From NCBI GenBank assembly GCA_009797885.1, contig WNKP01000002.1:186001-250000 (forward strand): a stretch of 64,000 nucleotides of DNA, written 5' to 3'. Below, one piece after another: positions 28,477 through 38,400 of this stretch. Numbering within the stretch: position 1 is the first letter of the stretch; each line of letters starts with the position of its first letter. Under the pieces are notes generated by a model that was not told where the DNA came from, did not search any database, and saw only the letters and a list, made by a program, of their open reading frames with translations. Made by a program: the position numbers and the translations under genes. This DNA is from Flavobacteriaceae bacterium GF1 (GTDB lineage Bacteria > Bacteroidota > Bacteroidia > Flavobacteriales > Flavobacteriaceae).

Positions 28477-29379
28477 ATGAATTGGAAAAATGTAATTGTA
28501 ATTGTAGCACTTGGTTTTTTACCAATCTCCATAATGGCACAGGCAAATATTTTAAATGCCAAAAAGCCGGAAGATGTTGGGAAAAAGACCGAAGCGCAAA
28601 TAGCTGCCGATGATGATGAACCATTGGAGTACGGCTATGTGGATGATAGGGACATCCTATGGTCCAAGACGATCTGGGAAACCATTGATCTGGATGAGCG
28701 TGTAAACTTCCCACTATATTATCCTACGGATACCATAGGTATTGGGAAAGACCGGAGGTCATTGTACCATGTGTTGATGAAGAACATCCAGAATGGGAAA
28801 TTGACCGATGTGTACACCGATTCTTATTTCACTGAAAAACGAAAATTTGGTGACCTTACGGCCACGTTACAAAAAGTGGATACAACGGATTTAGGGTACG
28901 AACAATTGAATGCCGGTGAGCAAATCTCTGAAGAATTCATCAATAAAAGGGATATTACGGCAGCTGATATTGAGGAGTACCGTATTAAGGGTATCTGGTA
29001 TTTTGATAAACGTCAAGGGGAATTGAAATATCGTTTGCTGGGCATAGCCCCGGTAGCACCAGACGTAAACTTTATTGATGACGAATCTGTCGATCCCGGT
29101 GAAAACAAGGTAGAATTGTTCTGGGTATGGTACCCAAGTGCCAGGAAGATTCTACATGCTTCCAAGGTCTTTAACAACAGGAATTCGGCACAGCCCATTT
29201 CCTTTGATATGTTGTTGAATGCAAGACGATTCAATGGAGTCATCTATAAAGAGGATAATGTTCACGGAGACCGTGAAATCAATGATTACATTTTTGACAA
29301 TGCCTTGTTCCAACTTTTGGAGGCCAACCGAATTAAGGAAAGTGTCCGGGATAGGGAACAAGATATGTGGGCATACTAA
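28477..29379 (+). CDS. gldN: T9SS ring protein GldN
   Basis: A 300-residue periplasmic protein (signal peptide MNWKNVIVIVALGFLPISIMAQ) that builds the T9SS ring with GldK. Family landmarks: the DDRDILWSKTIWETIDLDERVNFPLYYP stretch, RSLYHVLMKNI, and the C-terminal DNALFQLLEANRIKESVRDREQDMW. It ends the gldKLMN operon and is followed by an inverted-repeat region and a strong terminator. No gldO paralogue follows. Confidence 0.94.
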   Translation: MNWKNVIVIVALGFLPISIMAQANILNAKKPEDVGKKTEAQIAADDDEPLEYGYVDDRDILWSKTIWETIDLDERVNFPLYYPTDTIGIGKDRRSLYHVLMKNIQNGKLTDVYTDSYFTEKRKFGDLTATLQKVDTTDLGYEQLNAGEQISEEFINKRDITAADIEEYRIKGIWYFDKRQGELKYRLLGIAPVAPDVNFIDDESVDPGENKVELFWVWYPSARKILHASKVFNNRNSAQPISFDMLLNARRFNGVIYKEDNVHGDREINDYIFDNALFQLLEANRIKESVRDREQDMWAY

Positions 29380-29387
29380 GGAAACCC

Positions 29388-29460
29388 AACTTTGAAAACC
29401 GTAAGACAGGAAATCAAAGTTGACGGTTGAAGTATCCCGAATTTATTTCGGAATCCCACT
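29388..29460. repeat. Interlaced inverted repeats after gldN
   Basis: Directly after gldN, AACTTTGA (29388-29395) is complementary to TCAAAGTT (29414-29421) and AACCGT (29397-29402) to ACGGTT (29423-29428). The two pairs interlace, as in a pseudoknot, though the one-base connector between the last two arms makes a classical H-type fold tight. A further small stem, CCGAA/TTCGG, lies at 29437-29451 in a context (TCCCGAATTTATTTCGG) that I recall as a dispersed element in flavobacterial genomes. It could be an mRNA 3' structure. Confidence 0.35.
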
Positions 29461-29487
29461 AGAATAATTTCCAATTCATTACAAACA

Positions 29488-29518
29488 AACGTCCTGAAGA
29501 AATTCAGGACGTTTTTGT
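29488..29518 (+). terminator. Intrinsic terminator of gldKLMN
   Basis: AACGTCCTGAA (29488-29498) pairs with TTCAGGACGTT (29503-29513) around a GAAA loop and is followed by T residues. It is a strong Rho-independent terminator. Confidence 0.9.
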
Positions 29519-29642
29519 ATTACCCCCTATGCTGTTTGTTTTTTAAGGATACCGGCATTGTTGGAGCATCCAAATTTGTCTTATGGGCAGGAAAATTGCG
29601 ATTAGACTTCCCGTGTATGTTCGAAATGATAATTTGAGTTTC

Positions 29643-29650
29643 TACTTTTG
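29643..29650 (+). promoter_or_regulatory. -7 promoter element abutting an ATG
   Basis: TACTTTTG matches TAnnTTTG; four bases then the ATG at 29655. The arrangement predicts a leaderless message and supports the shorter start of the following gene. Confidence 0.45.
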
Positions 29651-29654
29651 CCCC

Positions 29655-30713
29655 ATGCTGGATTATGTAATAGTAGGTCTGGGTTTGGCCGGAATTTCCT
29701 TTTGTCGGTTATTGGAGGAAAATGGGAAATCCTTTGTTGTTGTTTCGGATGATTCCGAGCGGGCCTCCCTAGTGGCAGGGGGACTTTATAACCCGGTGAT
29801 CCTAAAGCGCTTTACTTTGGCCTGGAATGCTGCCGAACAGATGGATCTGGCGTTACCCTTTTACGCAAACCTGGAGGAAAAGCTCGACCTCAAGCTGGAT
29901 TATAAAGTACCCGTATATCGCAGGTTTGCTTCCATAGAAGAACAAAATCTCTGGTTTGAAGCTGCGGATAAAATAAGCTTAAACCCTTTTTTGGCGACTA
30001 CAATTGTTGGGAACAACAATGCCCATATTGATGCGCCCCATGGTATGGGCGAAGTAAAAAATACCGGTAGGATCGATACTGCTAAGCTTATTAAGGCATA
30101 TTCCGATTATTTGACCCAAAAATCCCTTTTGTATCAAGAACAGTTCAATTTTGACCGGATGTCCATTGGTGTGGACAAAATTGAGTACCAGGGAATCACT
30201 GCAAAAAACATTGTTTTTGCAGAAGGCTTTGGATTGAAAAAGAACCCGTTTTTCAACTATCTTCCCTTAAATGGGACCAAAGGGGAACTATTGACCATAA
30301 AAGCGCCCCTGCTCCGCGAGAAAAGTGTTATAAAATCTTCTGTGTTTATTATTCCCCTAGGTCAGGATTTGTATCGCATAGGGGCGACCTACAAATGGAA
30401 GGATAAAACCAATACACCCACAGCGGACGCCAAAAAGGAACTTCTTGAGAAGTTAAGGACGTTCCTAAAATGTGATTTTGAGATTGTGGACCACGTTGCG
30501 GGCGTTCGCCCAACCGTTACCGATAGAAGACCATTGGTGGGTACGCATCCAAAACATAAAAACCTATTGGCATTGAACGGCTTTGGATCTCGAGGGGTTT
30601 TGATTGCCCCCTACGCCGCATTACAACTGTTCCGACATGTGGAAAATGGTGCCAAAATCAATGCAGAAATGGACATTGATCGTTTTAGGGACAAATTCCT
30701 AAACGGGCGCTAA
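29655..30713 (+). CDS. FAD-dependent oxidoreductase (DAO family)
   Basis: A 352-residue flavoprotein. The ATG at 29655 places the Rossmann fold at the N-terminus (MLDYVIVGLGLAGISF, with GxGxxG); the longer frame from 29583 would add a meaningless leader crossing a promoter. The C-terminus has the DAO-type VAGVRPTVTDRRPLVGTHP and GFGSRGVLIAPYAA, which contact FAD. DAO enzymes oxidise amines or amino acids (D-amino acids, glycine, or the modified tRNA base as in MnmC); the substrate cannot be told. It is convergent with the DUF983 gene, sharing four bases. Confidence 0.82.
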   Translation: MLDYVIVGLGLAGISFCRLLEENGKSFVVVSDDSERASLVAGGLYNPVILKRFTLAWNAAEQMDLALPFYANLEEKLDLKLDYKVPVYRRFASIEEQNLWFEAADKISLNPFLATTIVGNNNAHIDAPHGMGEVKNTGRIDTAKLIKAYSDYLTQKSLLYQEQFNFDRMSIGVDKIEYQGITAKNIVFAEGFGLKKNPFFNYLPLNGTKGELLTIKAPLLREKSVIKSSVFIIPLGQDLYRIGATYKWKDKTNTPTADAKKELLEKLRTFLKCDFEIVDHVAGVRPTVTDRRPLVGTHPKHKNLLALNGFGSRGVLIAPYAALQLFRHVENGAKINAEMDIDRFRDKFLNGR

Positions 30714-31096
30714 GCTTCCTTTGCAAGATTTTTGTCGTATTTCATAAACAGATTGATCCAGATATTTCGGGAAAGTCTAATGATTACCGGTAAAAAAAGG
30801 ACCAGGGTGGATACAATGGCAATAAAGGACGTTTTCAAATCCGTACCAATAAAGAGAAAACTAATGACAAATGCTGCCACCGCAAATGCAATGCCAACGG
30901 CATAACTTACATACATGGAACCGTAAAAAAATGAGGGCTCGATTTTATACTTGGTATGACAATGGGAACAGCGTTCATTCATTTTAAAGAGCTGGGTGAT
31001 ATTGTACGGGTTGGGATTTTCGTACATACTCTCAGAATGACATTTGGGACAACTTCCTGTTAAAATACTGTACAGTTTTGTGCCTTTTTTTAACAT
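30710..31096 (-). CDS. DUF983 zinc-ribbon membrane protein
   Basis: A 128-residue protein with two CxxC pairs, CPKC and CSHC, that form a zinc ribbon, then two membrane helices (YVSYAVGIAFAVAAFVISFLF and SFIAIVSTLVLFLPVIIRL). The ATG at 31094-31096 is chosen over a TTG two codons upstream. DUF983 proteins are widespread and uncharacterised. The end overlaps the convergent FAD oxidoreductase by four bases. Confidence 0.82.
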   Translation of the reverse strand: MLKKGTKLYSILTGSCPKCHSESMYENPNPYNITQLFKMNERCSHCHTKYKIEPSFFYGSMYVSYAVGIAFAVAAFVISFLFIGTDLKTSFIAIVSTLVLFLPVIIRLSRNIWINLFMKYDKNLAKEA

Positions 31097-31112
31097 TTGC
31101 AACAGTTTTTTA

Positions 31113-31120
31113 CAAAATTA
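31113..31120 (-). promoter_or_regulatory. -7 promoter element for DUF983 gene
   Basis: Minus-strand TAATTTTG matches TAnnTTTG, 16 bases before the ATG at 31096. Confidence 0.45.
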
Positions 31121-31161
31121 CAAAGAACTTTTAGGCCCTTTTGTAACTTCAATTACAATTT

Positions 31162-33075
31162 ATGCTCAATATCCATAATCTTAGCGTTTCCTTTGGTGGT
31201 GAGTTTCTTTTTGAAGAAATATCCTTTAAGTTAAATCCAGGCGATAAAGTGGGTTTGATCGGTAAAAACGGTGCGGGAAAATCCACCCTTTTACGATTGC
31301 TCGCCAAAGAGATGAAAGGGGATTCCGGAGTTATCGCTTCCGACAAGGAGGTGAAAATAGGGTTCCTAAAACAGGATATCGATTTTGAAAGGGGCAGAAC
31401 GGTTTTGGAAGAAGCCCATCAAGCTTTTAAAGCGTTGAAAAAGCTCGAATTCCAACTTGGGGAAATCAATGAACAACTGGCAACCCGGGATGATTATGAA
31501 AGTGAGGGCTATCACCAGTTGATGGTTGATTTAAATGAGGTTACACATCGTTATGAAATTCTGGGGGGATACAATTATCAGGGCGAAACTGAAAAAGTGC
31601 TTTTGGGATTGGGTTTTAAAAGGGCCGATTTTAAAAACAAAACGGACACTTTTTCAGGAGGCTGGCGAATGCGGATTGAATTGGCCAAGTTACTGCTCCA
31701 AAACAATGACGTTTTGCTCTTGGATGAACCTACAAACCACCTGGATATTGAATCCATAATTTGGTTGGAACAGTTCTTAAAAAATTATCCGGGAGCAGTG
31801 GTCATCGTTTCCCATGACAAGATGTTCCTGGACAATGTTACCAACAGGACCATTGAAATCTCCTTGGGGAGGATATATGATTACAACAAACCGTATTCAG
31901 CGTATTTGGTACTGCGCAAAGAGATGCGCGAACAACAGTTGAATGCCCAAAAAAACCAAGAAAGGGAAATTCAACAGGCAGAACGATTGATCGAAAAGTT
32001 CAGGGCAAAGTCGAGCAAAGCATCCATGGCCCAATCCCTGATCAAAAAACTGGATAAAATAGAACGTATTGAGGTCGATGAAGAGGACAATACAGTCATG
32101 AAGGTGCGTTTTCCAGTATCTGTACAACCCGGGAAAGTGGTGGTTGAAGGGCAAGGTTTAGGCAAGTGCTATGGCGAAAAACTGGTGATTGAGGACGTTG
32201 ATGTATTGGTGGAACGTGGGAGCAAAATTGCATTTGTTGGCCAGAATGGTCAAGGCAAAACTACCTTGGCCAAAATCATTGTTGGGGAGCTGGATCATAG
32301 TGGTGCCCTAAAATTGGGACATAATGTGCAGTTGGGTTATTTTGCACAGAACCAAGCGGACTATTTGGAGGAGAAAAAAACCGTATATGATGTAATGTTG
32401 AGCGCCGCCAATGAAACAAATAGGACAAAGGTCCGGGATATTTTAGGCTCTTTCCTGTTTCGGGGCGATGATGTGGACAAACAGGTAAAAGTACTCTCCG
32501 GAGGGGAAAGGAACCGTTTGGCCTTGGCCAAACTGCTGTTGCAGCCCTTTAATGTATTGGTCATGGACGAACCCACCAACCATTTGGATATGAAATCCAA
32601 AAATGTACTGAAACAGGCATTGAATAATTTTGAGGGGACATTGATCTTGGTGTCCCATGACCGTGACTTTCTTCAAGGTCTAACGGAAAAAGTATATGAA
32701 TTTAGGGAAGGAAACGTAAAAGAGTATCTTGGGGATATTGATGATTACCTTGAGCAGCGAAGTGCGTTGGATTTTAGGGCGATTGAAAAGAAAACCCAAC
32801 AATCACCAAAGGAAATTACGAAAAGCGAAGGCAAAACAACCAACGATTACCACGAACAAAAGCGACTGAAATCGTTAAAAAACAAATTGGGCTCCCTGGA
32901 AAAGAAGATTACCGCCCTGGAGCGGGAAATAGGGGATATGGACCATAAACTGCTGATGGAATATGACCAAACCGTTGCAAATCGCGAGTTTTTTGATAGC
33001 TACCATGACAAGAAAGGGGAATTGAATGGACTTATGGAGGAGTGGGAAAAGATGTCAAACGAGTTGGAATCATAA
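31162..33075 (+). CDS. ABC-F family ATPase
   Basis: A 637-residue protein of two fused ABC ATPase domains without membrane segments. First domain: Walker A GKNGAGKST, signature FSGGWRMR, Walker B LLLDEPTNHLD. Second: GQNGQGKTT, LSGGERNR, VMDEPTNHLD. A charged linker and a C-terminal coiled coil (LKSLKNKLGSLEKKITALEREIGDM) place it among Uup/EttA-type proteins, which act on ribosomes (translation rescue, biogenesis, sometimes antibiotic protection). It is divergent from DUF983; the exact subfamily is not clear. Confidence 0.92.
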   Translation: MLNIHNLSVSFGGEFLFEEISFKLNPGDKVGLIGKNGAGKSTLLRLLAKEMKGDSGVIASDKEVKIGFLKQDIDFERGRTVLEEAHQAFKALKKLEFQLGEINEQLATRDDYESEGYHQLMVDLNEVTHRYEILGGYNYQGETEKVLLGLGFKRADFKNKTDTFSGGWRMRIELAKLLLQNNDVLLLDEPTNHLDIESIIWLEQFLKNYPGAVVIVSHDKMFLDNVTNRTIEISLGRIYDYNKPYSAYLVLRKEMREQQLNAQKNQEREIQQAERLIEKFRAKSSKASMAQSLIKKLDKIERIEVDEEDNTVMKVRFPVSVQPGKVVVEGQGLGKCYGEKLVIEDVDVLVERGSKIAFVGQNGQGKTTLAKIIVGELDHSGALKLGHNVQLGYFAQNQADYLEEKKTVYDVMLSAANETNRTKVRDILGSFLFRGDDVDKQVKVLSGGERNRLALAKLLLQPFNVLVMDEPTNHLDMKSKNVLKQALNNFEGTLILVSHDRDFLQGLTEKVYEFREGNVKEYLGDIDDYLEQRSALDFRAIEKKTQQSPKEITKSEGKTTNDYHEQKRLKSLKNKLGSLEKKITALEREIGDMDHKLLMEYDQTVANREFFDSYHDKKGELNGLMEEWEKMSNELES

Positions 33076-33217
33076 AATGGCAACATCCGGTTTTTAGACC
33101 TACACAACACCTAACATCAAATTCACAACAAAATCAGCAATTTACGGTGCCGTAATTTGCGCATTCTCAGCACGAATACTTAATTTGTAAGGTAAATCTT
33201 ACTAAAACCATCCAAGT

Positions 33218-34111
33218 ATGAAATCTTTTTTGTCCATTTTAATGGTTATTATGATTTCGGTTCATGTAGGACTAGCCTCAACCACCACAATTACAAAAGC
33301 GGAAAGAAGGGCCTTACTGGATATTTACGAACAGACCGATGGAGATTCATGGACCCAAACCTGGGATTTGAACGGGCCTGTTTCGTCATGGAAAGGGATA
33401 ACGGTTAAGGACAACCACATCATTGCCATTAATCTTTTTAATAACAACCTTAATGGGGTCTTACCGGAGAGTTTGGGCAATCTTAAATATTTGGAACACC
33501 TTAACTTGGCGTTCAATAACCTAACCGGGGTATTGCCCAAGGATATTGTAAAATTAGAGAACCTTAAGACCCTTAAACTGGAAATGAATAGGATAAAGGG
33601 CGCTTTGCCCGAGGCTATTGGGAACTTGGGGCAATTGGAAGAGTTCTCCATGTTCAATAATTTTCTTTCGGGACCAATACCAGAGGGTTTTGGACAATTG
33701 AAGAACCTCAAAATACTGAACTTGTCCAGTAATAACTTAAAGGGGATTATTCCCACAGCAATTGGCAACCTTACCAAATTGGAAAAGCTGGGATTATTTG
33801 AAAATGGCCTGGAAGGGTCAATACCCGGGGAGTTGGGAAAACTGGGGAAGCTTAAGGAATTGGTATTGGCCAATAATCAACTGGGAGGGGAAATTCCAGT
33901 GGAGTTTTCCCAATTGGCAAGCCTAAGGATTTTACAAATACAGAACAATAGATTTGAATCCTTTACCGGATTGAAGAACATGGATACAAAACGTTTTCTG
34001 GTCTTTGACACCGATGATGCCACCTTGAATCCTTATAACGAAATTAATCTTCGAAAAACACGTACCCGAATGGCGGACACCAAGTTTGAAGATGATGACA
34101 ATAATGAGTAG
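33218..34111 (+). CDS. Secreted leucine-rich-repeat protein
   Basis: A 297-residue protein with signal peptide (MKSFLSILMVIMISVHVGLA), an N-terminal cap (RRALLDIYEQTDGDSWTQTWDL, SSWKGITV) and about eight LRRs of the plant-like type, x-x-IPxxxGxLxxLxxLxLxxNxLxG (for example LPKDIVKLENLKTLKLEMN, IPGELGKLGKLKELVLANN). Such proteins bind other proteins or glycans at the cell surface. No T9SS C-terminal sorting domain is seen, so it may stay periplasmic. It stands alone, with its own terminator. Confidence 0.85.
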   Translation: MKSFLSILMVIMISVHVGLASTTTITKAERRALLDIYEQTDGDSWTQTWDLNGPVSSWKGITVKDNHIIAINLFNNNLNGVLPESLGNLKYLEHLNLAFNNLTGVLPKDIVKLENLKTLKLEMNRIKGALPEAIGNLGQLEEFSMFNNFLSGPIPEGFGQLKNLKILNLSSNNLKGIIPTAIGNLTKLEKLGLFENGLEGSIPGELGKLGKLKELVLANNQLGGEIPVEFSQLASLRILQIQNNRFESFTGLKNMDTKRFLVFDTDDATLNPYNEINLRKTRTRMADTKFEDDDNNE

Positions 34112-34138
34112 TTAGTTATACTTTAGTTTGTTTGGTTC

Positions 34139-34170
34139 GGGGGATGCAGAGGTGTATCCCCCTTTTTTTT
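34139..34170 (+). terminator. Intrinsic terminator after LRR gene
   Basis: GGGGGAT (34139-34145) pairs with ATCCCCC (34156-34162), then eight T residues. It lies inside the longer open frame of the next gene and so rules out that longer start. Confidence 0.92.
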
Positions 34171-34239
34171 GTTTCACGCTTTCTTCATTTTGTTTAAACA
34201 TTTATGAAATTTTTAACCTGTCCCGGCCCAAGGACACAA

Positions 34240-34247
34240 TAGTTTTG
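34240..34247 (+). promoter_or_regulatory. -7 promoter element for RND efflux operon
   Basis: TAGTTTTG matches TAnnTTTG, 21 bases before the ATG at 34269 and after the terminator of the LRR gene. It fits as the single promoter for the three efflux genes. Confidence 0.5.
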
Positions 34248-34268
34248 TGTCTTACCAATGCTACAACT

Positions 34269-35405
34269 ATGCAAAGAACAATTATCTCCGTTGTACTGGG
34301 ACTCCTTATTATTGTCGGTGCCATTTTTGGGGCAAAAACTATTATCGATAGCAAAAAGGATCGGAGACCCAGACCGCAAAAGGTAGTAAAAATGGTGTTC
34401 GTGGATACGATTACCAATGGTACGGTGCCCATTATAGTTCCTGCCAATGGAAATTTAGTGGCCAAGGATAGGGTAGAACTTTTTGCTGAGGTCCAGGGGG
34501 TTTTCAAAAAAGGGAGTAAACCCTTCAAGACTGGTCAGGAATATACTGCGGGACAGACCTTGATCAGAATTGATGCTTCGGAATATTATGCTAGTGTGCA
34601 ATCTGCCAAAAGTGACTTCTATAACTTACTCACTTCCATCATGCCCGATTTACAACTGGACTATCCGGAGCATTTTCCAAAGTGGCAGAACTATCTGGCC
34701 GAATTCGATTTGGACAAAGCGACACCTGAATTACCAAAGGTTACTTCGGAGAAGGAAAAATATTTTATTACCGGACGTGGAATTTATGGGGACTACTATA
34801 ATGTCAAGAATTTGGAACAGCGTCTTTCCAAATACTCGATCGGGGCCCCTTTTTCAGGGATATTGACCGAGGCATTGGTAACGGAAGGAACTTTGGTGAG
34901 GCCCGGTCAACGGTTGGGCGAATTCATCAAAAAAGGGACCTATGAACTGGAAGTGGCCGTAAGCAAGACCTATGCGGATTACCTTGCCGTAGGAAAAAAA
35001 GTGACACTTACCAATTTAAATAAAACCCAAACCTACACTGGGGAAGTGATTCGTTTAAATGGTAAGGTAGATCAGGCAACACAAACCATTACGGCATTCA
35101 TTGAAGTGCGGGGCGATAATTTAAGGGAGGGGCAATATTTGGAAGCCAATCTAAGTGCAAAGGATGAAACGGATGCCATTCAGATCGATCGTTCCCTACT
35201 AACGGACAATGACCAAATTTTTGTGGTTCGCGACTCCATATTGGATTTAATAGATGTGAAGCCCGTTTATTTTTCCGATAAAAAGGTAGTACTCAAAAAC
35301 GTGCCGGAAGGCGAGACCATTGTATCCAAGCCTGTTGTGGGTGCTTATGCGGGAATGCTGGTCAAGGTATTTGATGAACGTGGTCCAAAAACAACGGTCG
35401 AATGA
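34269..35405 (+). CDS. RND efflux periplasmic adaptor (membrane fusion protein)
   Basis: A 378-residue adaptor with an N-terminal anchor (RTIISVVLGLLIIVGAIFGA), lipoyl/barrel-sandwich halves (VPANGNLVAKDRVELFAEVQGVF and IGAPFSGILTEALVTEGTLVRPGQRLGEF) and a beta-barrel region (LYEANLSAKDE-like end). It links the inner-membrane pump to the outer-membrane channel. The ATG at 34269 is preferred because the upstream terminator lies within the extended frame. Its ATGA stop overlaps the pump gene by four bases, so the two are translationally coupled. Confidence 0.9.
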   Translation: MQRTIISVVLGLLIIVGAIFGAKTIIDSKKDRRPRPQKVVKMVFVDTITNGTVPIIVPANGNLVAKDRVELFAEVQGVFKKGSKPFKTGQEYTAGQTLIRIDASEYYASVQSAKSDFYNLLTSIMPDLQLDYPEHFPKWQNYLAEFDLDKATPELPKVTSEKEKYFITGRGIYGDYYNVKNLEQRLSKYSIGAPFSGILTEALVTEGTLVRPGQRLGEFIKKGTYELEVAVSKTYADYLAVGKKVTLTNLNKTQTYTGEVIRLNGKVDQATQTITAFIEVRGDNLREGQYLEANLSAKDETDAIQIDRSLLTDNDQIFVVRDSILDLIDVKPVYFSDKKVVLKNVPEGETIVSKPVVGAYAGMLVKVFDERGPKTTVE

Positions 35406-38400
35406 AAAAGGTCATAGAATACTTTATTAAATACCATGTTGCGGTAAACGTAATCATTGTTGCCTTTTTTGTTTTCGGAATCGTAGGGGCACTCTCTTTA
35501 AAATCCTCCTTTTTTCCCCTTACGGAATCCAAAAATGTAGTGATCAACATTACATATCCCGGAGCTTCCCCACAAGAGATTGAGGAAGGAATTGTACTAA
35601 AAATTGAAGATAACCTTAAAGGGTTGCAAGGCGTTGATCGTGTTACATCCACTTCAAGTGAGAATTCGGGCTCCATTAATGTCGAAATTGAAAAAGGCTA
35701 CGACATTGACTTCATGTTATTGGAAGTTAAGAATGCAGTAGACCGCGTGCCTACATTCCCCACGGGAATGGAACCCCTTATTGTCTCCAAAGTGGAAGCG
35801 GTACGGCCAACGATCAGTTTTGCGGTAAGTGGACAAAACATCTCCCTGGTTACCTTAAAGCAAATTGGAAGGCAGATAGAAAACGACTTAAGGGCAATTC
35901 CGGGGATATCCCAGATTACCATTGCTGGATATCCCGAAGAGGAAATTGAAATTGCGGTCAATGAGGACAATTTATTGGCCTACGATGTTTCCTTTCAAGA
36001 AGTGGCCCTTGCCGTTTCCAATGCCAATATCCTGGTTACCGGAGGGAATATTAAGACCGATACGGAAGAGTACCTGATACGGGCCAACAACCGTTCTTAC
36101 TATGGGGGTGAACTTTCAAATATCATCGTAAGGGCAGATGCCTCGGGTAAGGCGATCCGATTAAAGGATGTTGCCGAGATACGAGATCGTTTTTCCGAAA
36201 CGCCAAATGCCTCCTATTACGATGGGAATCTGTCGGTCAATGTTACGATAACCAGTACCAATACGGAAGATTTAATCGGTTCCGCGGAAAATGTTAAAGA
36301 GTACATATCGGACTTTAACCAGAAGTACAACAACGTACAGTTGAATGTGGTACGGGATCTCTCCACCACATTGACCCAACGTACCCAACTGCTCACCGAG
36401 AATGCGATCATGGGAATGCTGTTGGTGCTCATTTTCCTCTCCCTTTTTCTAAACACCCGATTGGCCTTCTGGGTGGCCTTTGGTTTGCCCATAGCCTTTT
36501 TGGGAATGTTCATTTTTGCCCCTATGGTAAATGTGACCATCAACGTGCTTTCCCTTTTTGGAATGATTATCGTTATCGGTATTTTGGTGGACGATGGCAT
36601 CGTTATAGCAGAGAATATCTATCAACATTATGAAAAAGGGAAAAAACCTGTCCGCGCGGCCATAGATGGGACCTTGGAAGTAATTCCGCCCATCGTTTCC
36701 GCAATCATAACCACGGTATTGGCCTTTTCCATCTTCCTGTTTTTGGATGGAAGGATAGGGGACTTCTTTGGTGAGGTTTCGGTTATCGTCATCTTAACCT
36801 TGGTGGTGTCCTTGGTTGAAGCACTGATCATTCTTCCGGCCCACTTGGCCCATTCCAAAGCCCTTACCAAACAGAATAAAGCACCCAAAACAGGGATAGC
36901 CAAAGTCTTTTCCAAACTAAGGCTTATCAATAAATGGGGGGACGGTGCAATGGCATGGATGAGGGACAAAATGTATAGTCCCACCTTACAATTTGCACTT
37001 CGGTACCGTTTGCTCACGTTCTCCTTTTTTGTGTTGGCGTTATTTCTGACGTTTGGGTCCATTGGAGGAGGAATCATACGAACCGCTTTTTTCCCCAGAA
37101 TCGCCAGTGACAGGGTAGCGGTGGAGCTACAAATGCCCAATGGGACCAATGAAAAGGTTACGGATTCCATTATCAGCTTGATTCAGGAAAAGGCAAAAAT
37201 TGTGAATCAGGAACTGACGGAACAATACCTTCAGGGAACAGGGAAAGTCCTGTTTGAAAATATGATAAAGAACTTGGGTCCGGGATCGGCAGCGGCAACG
37301 TTGGAAATCAATCTTTTACCCGGAGAGGAACGTCCCGATGCGATAGTTGCAGATTTGGTAACGGGAAGATTACGGGAATTGGTGGGACCTGTGATTGGAG
37401 TGGAAAGTCTTATTTATGGTTCTGGAGGGAATTTTGGGGGCGATCCGGTTTCCGTATCACTTTTGGGTAACAATATCACCGAACTGAAAGCGGCAAAATC
37501 GGAATTGAAGACGGCTATGGAGGAAAATGCCCTGCTCAAGGATGTTGCGGACAATGACCCAGCCGGAATCAAGGAAATACAATTGGAACTTAAGGAAAGC
37601 GCCTATTTGTTGGGCTTGGATTTACGAACCGTCATGAATCAGGTAAGATCTGGTTTTTTTGGGGCCCAGGCGCAGCGCTTTCAACGTGGCCAGGACGAAA
37701 TTCGGGTTTGGGTCCGTTATGACCGGGACAATAGGGCCTCCATTAACCAACTGGACGAAATGCGTATTGTGACCCCGTCCGGTAGTCGTGTGCCACTTAA
37801 GGAAATTGCCAATTATGAAATTGCTAGGGGGGATGTTGCCATTAACCATTTGGACGGTCAACGGGAAATACGGGTCAGCTCGGATTTAAAAGACCCCAAA
37901 AACACCAGTGCTCCGGATGTACTGACCTGGATAAGGACTGAAATAATGCCGGATATACAATCCAAGTATCCAACGGTCACGGCCTCCTATGAGGGACAGA
38001 ACAGGGAACGCAACAAACTGACCGATTCTTTGAATTACGTAGGTCCCGTGGTCTTGTTTTTGATCTATATTACCATAGCCTTTACTTTTAGGAGTTTTAG
38101 CCAACCTTTGTTGTTGTTGCTTCTTATACCCTTTAGCCTAACGGCCGTAGCTTGGGGGCACTGGATACATGATTTTCCCGTCAATATTCTTTCCATGTTG
38201 GGTATTATAGCCCTTATTGGGATTATGGTCAATGACGGTTTGGTGCTGATCGGCAAGTTCAATGGTAACCTTAGGAACGGGATGCAGTTTGAAACCGCTT
38301 TGTATGAAGCAGGGAGATCACGGTTTAGGGCCATATTTTTGACCTCCGTAACCACTATTGCCGGACTCGCTCCCCTCTTATTGGAAAAGAGTAGGCAGGC

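Noticed and set aside
34128-34268. 47-codon N-terminal extension of the RND adaptor
   Set aside because: The extension runs through a strong intrinsic terminator (34139-34170) and a -7 box; the ATG at 34269 gives a proper signal anchor.
36628-37170. 180-codon open frame opposite the RND pump gene
   Set aside because: Shadow of an intact transporter gene with conserved motifs on the other strand.
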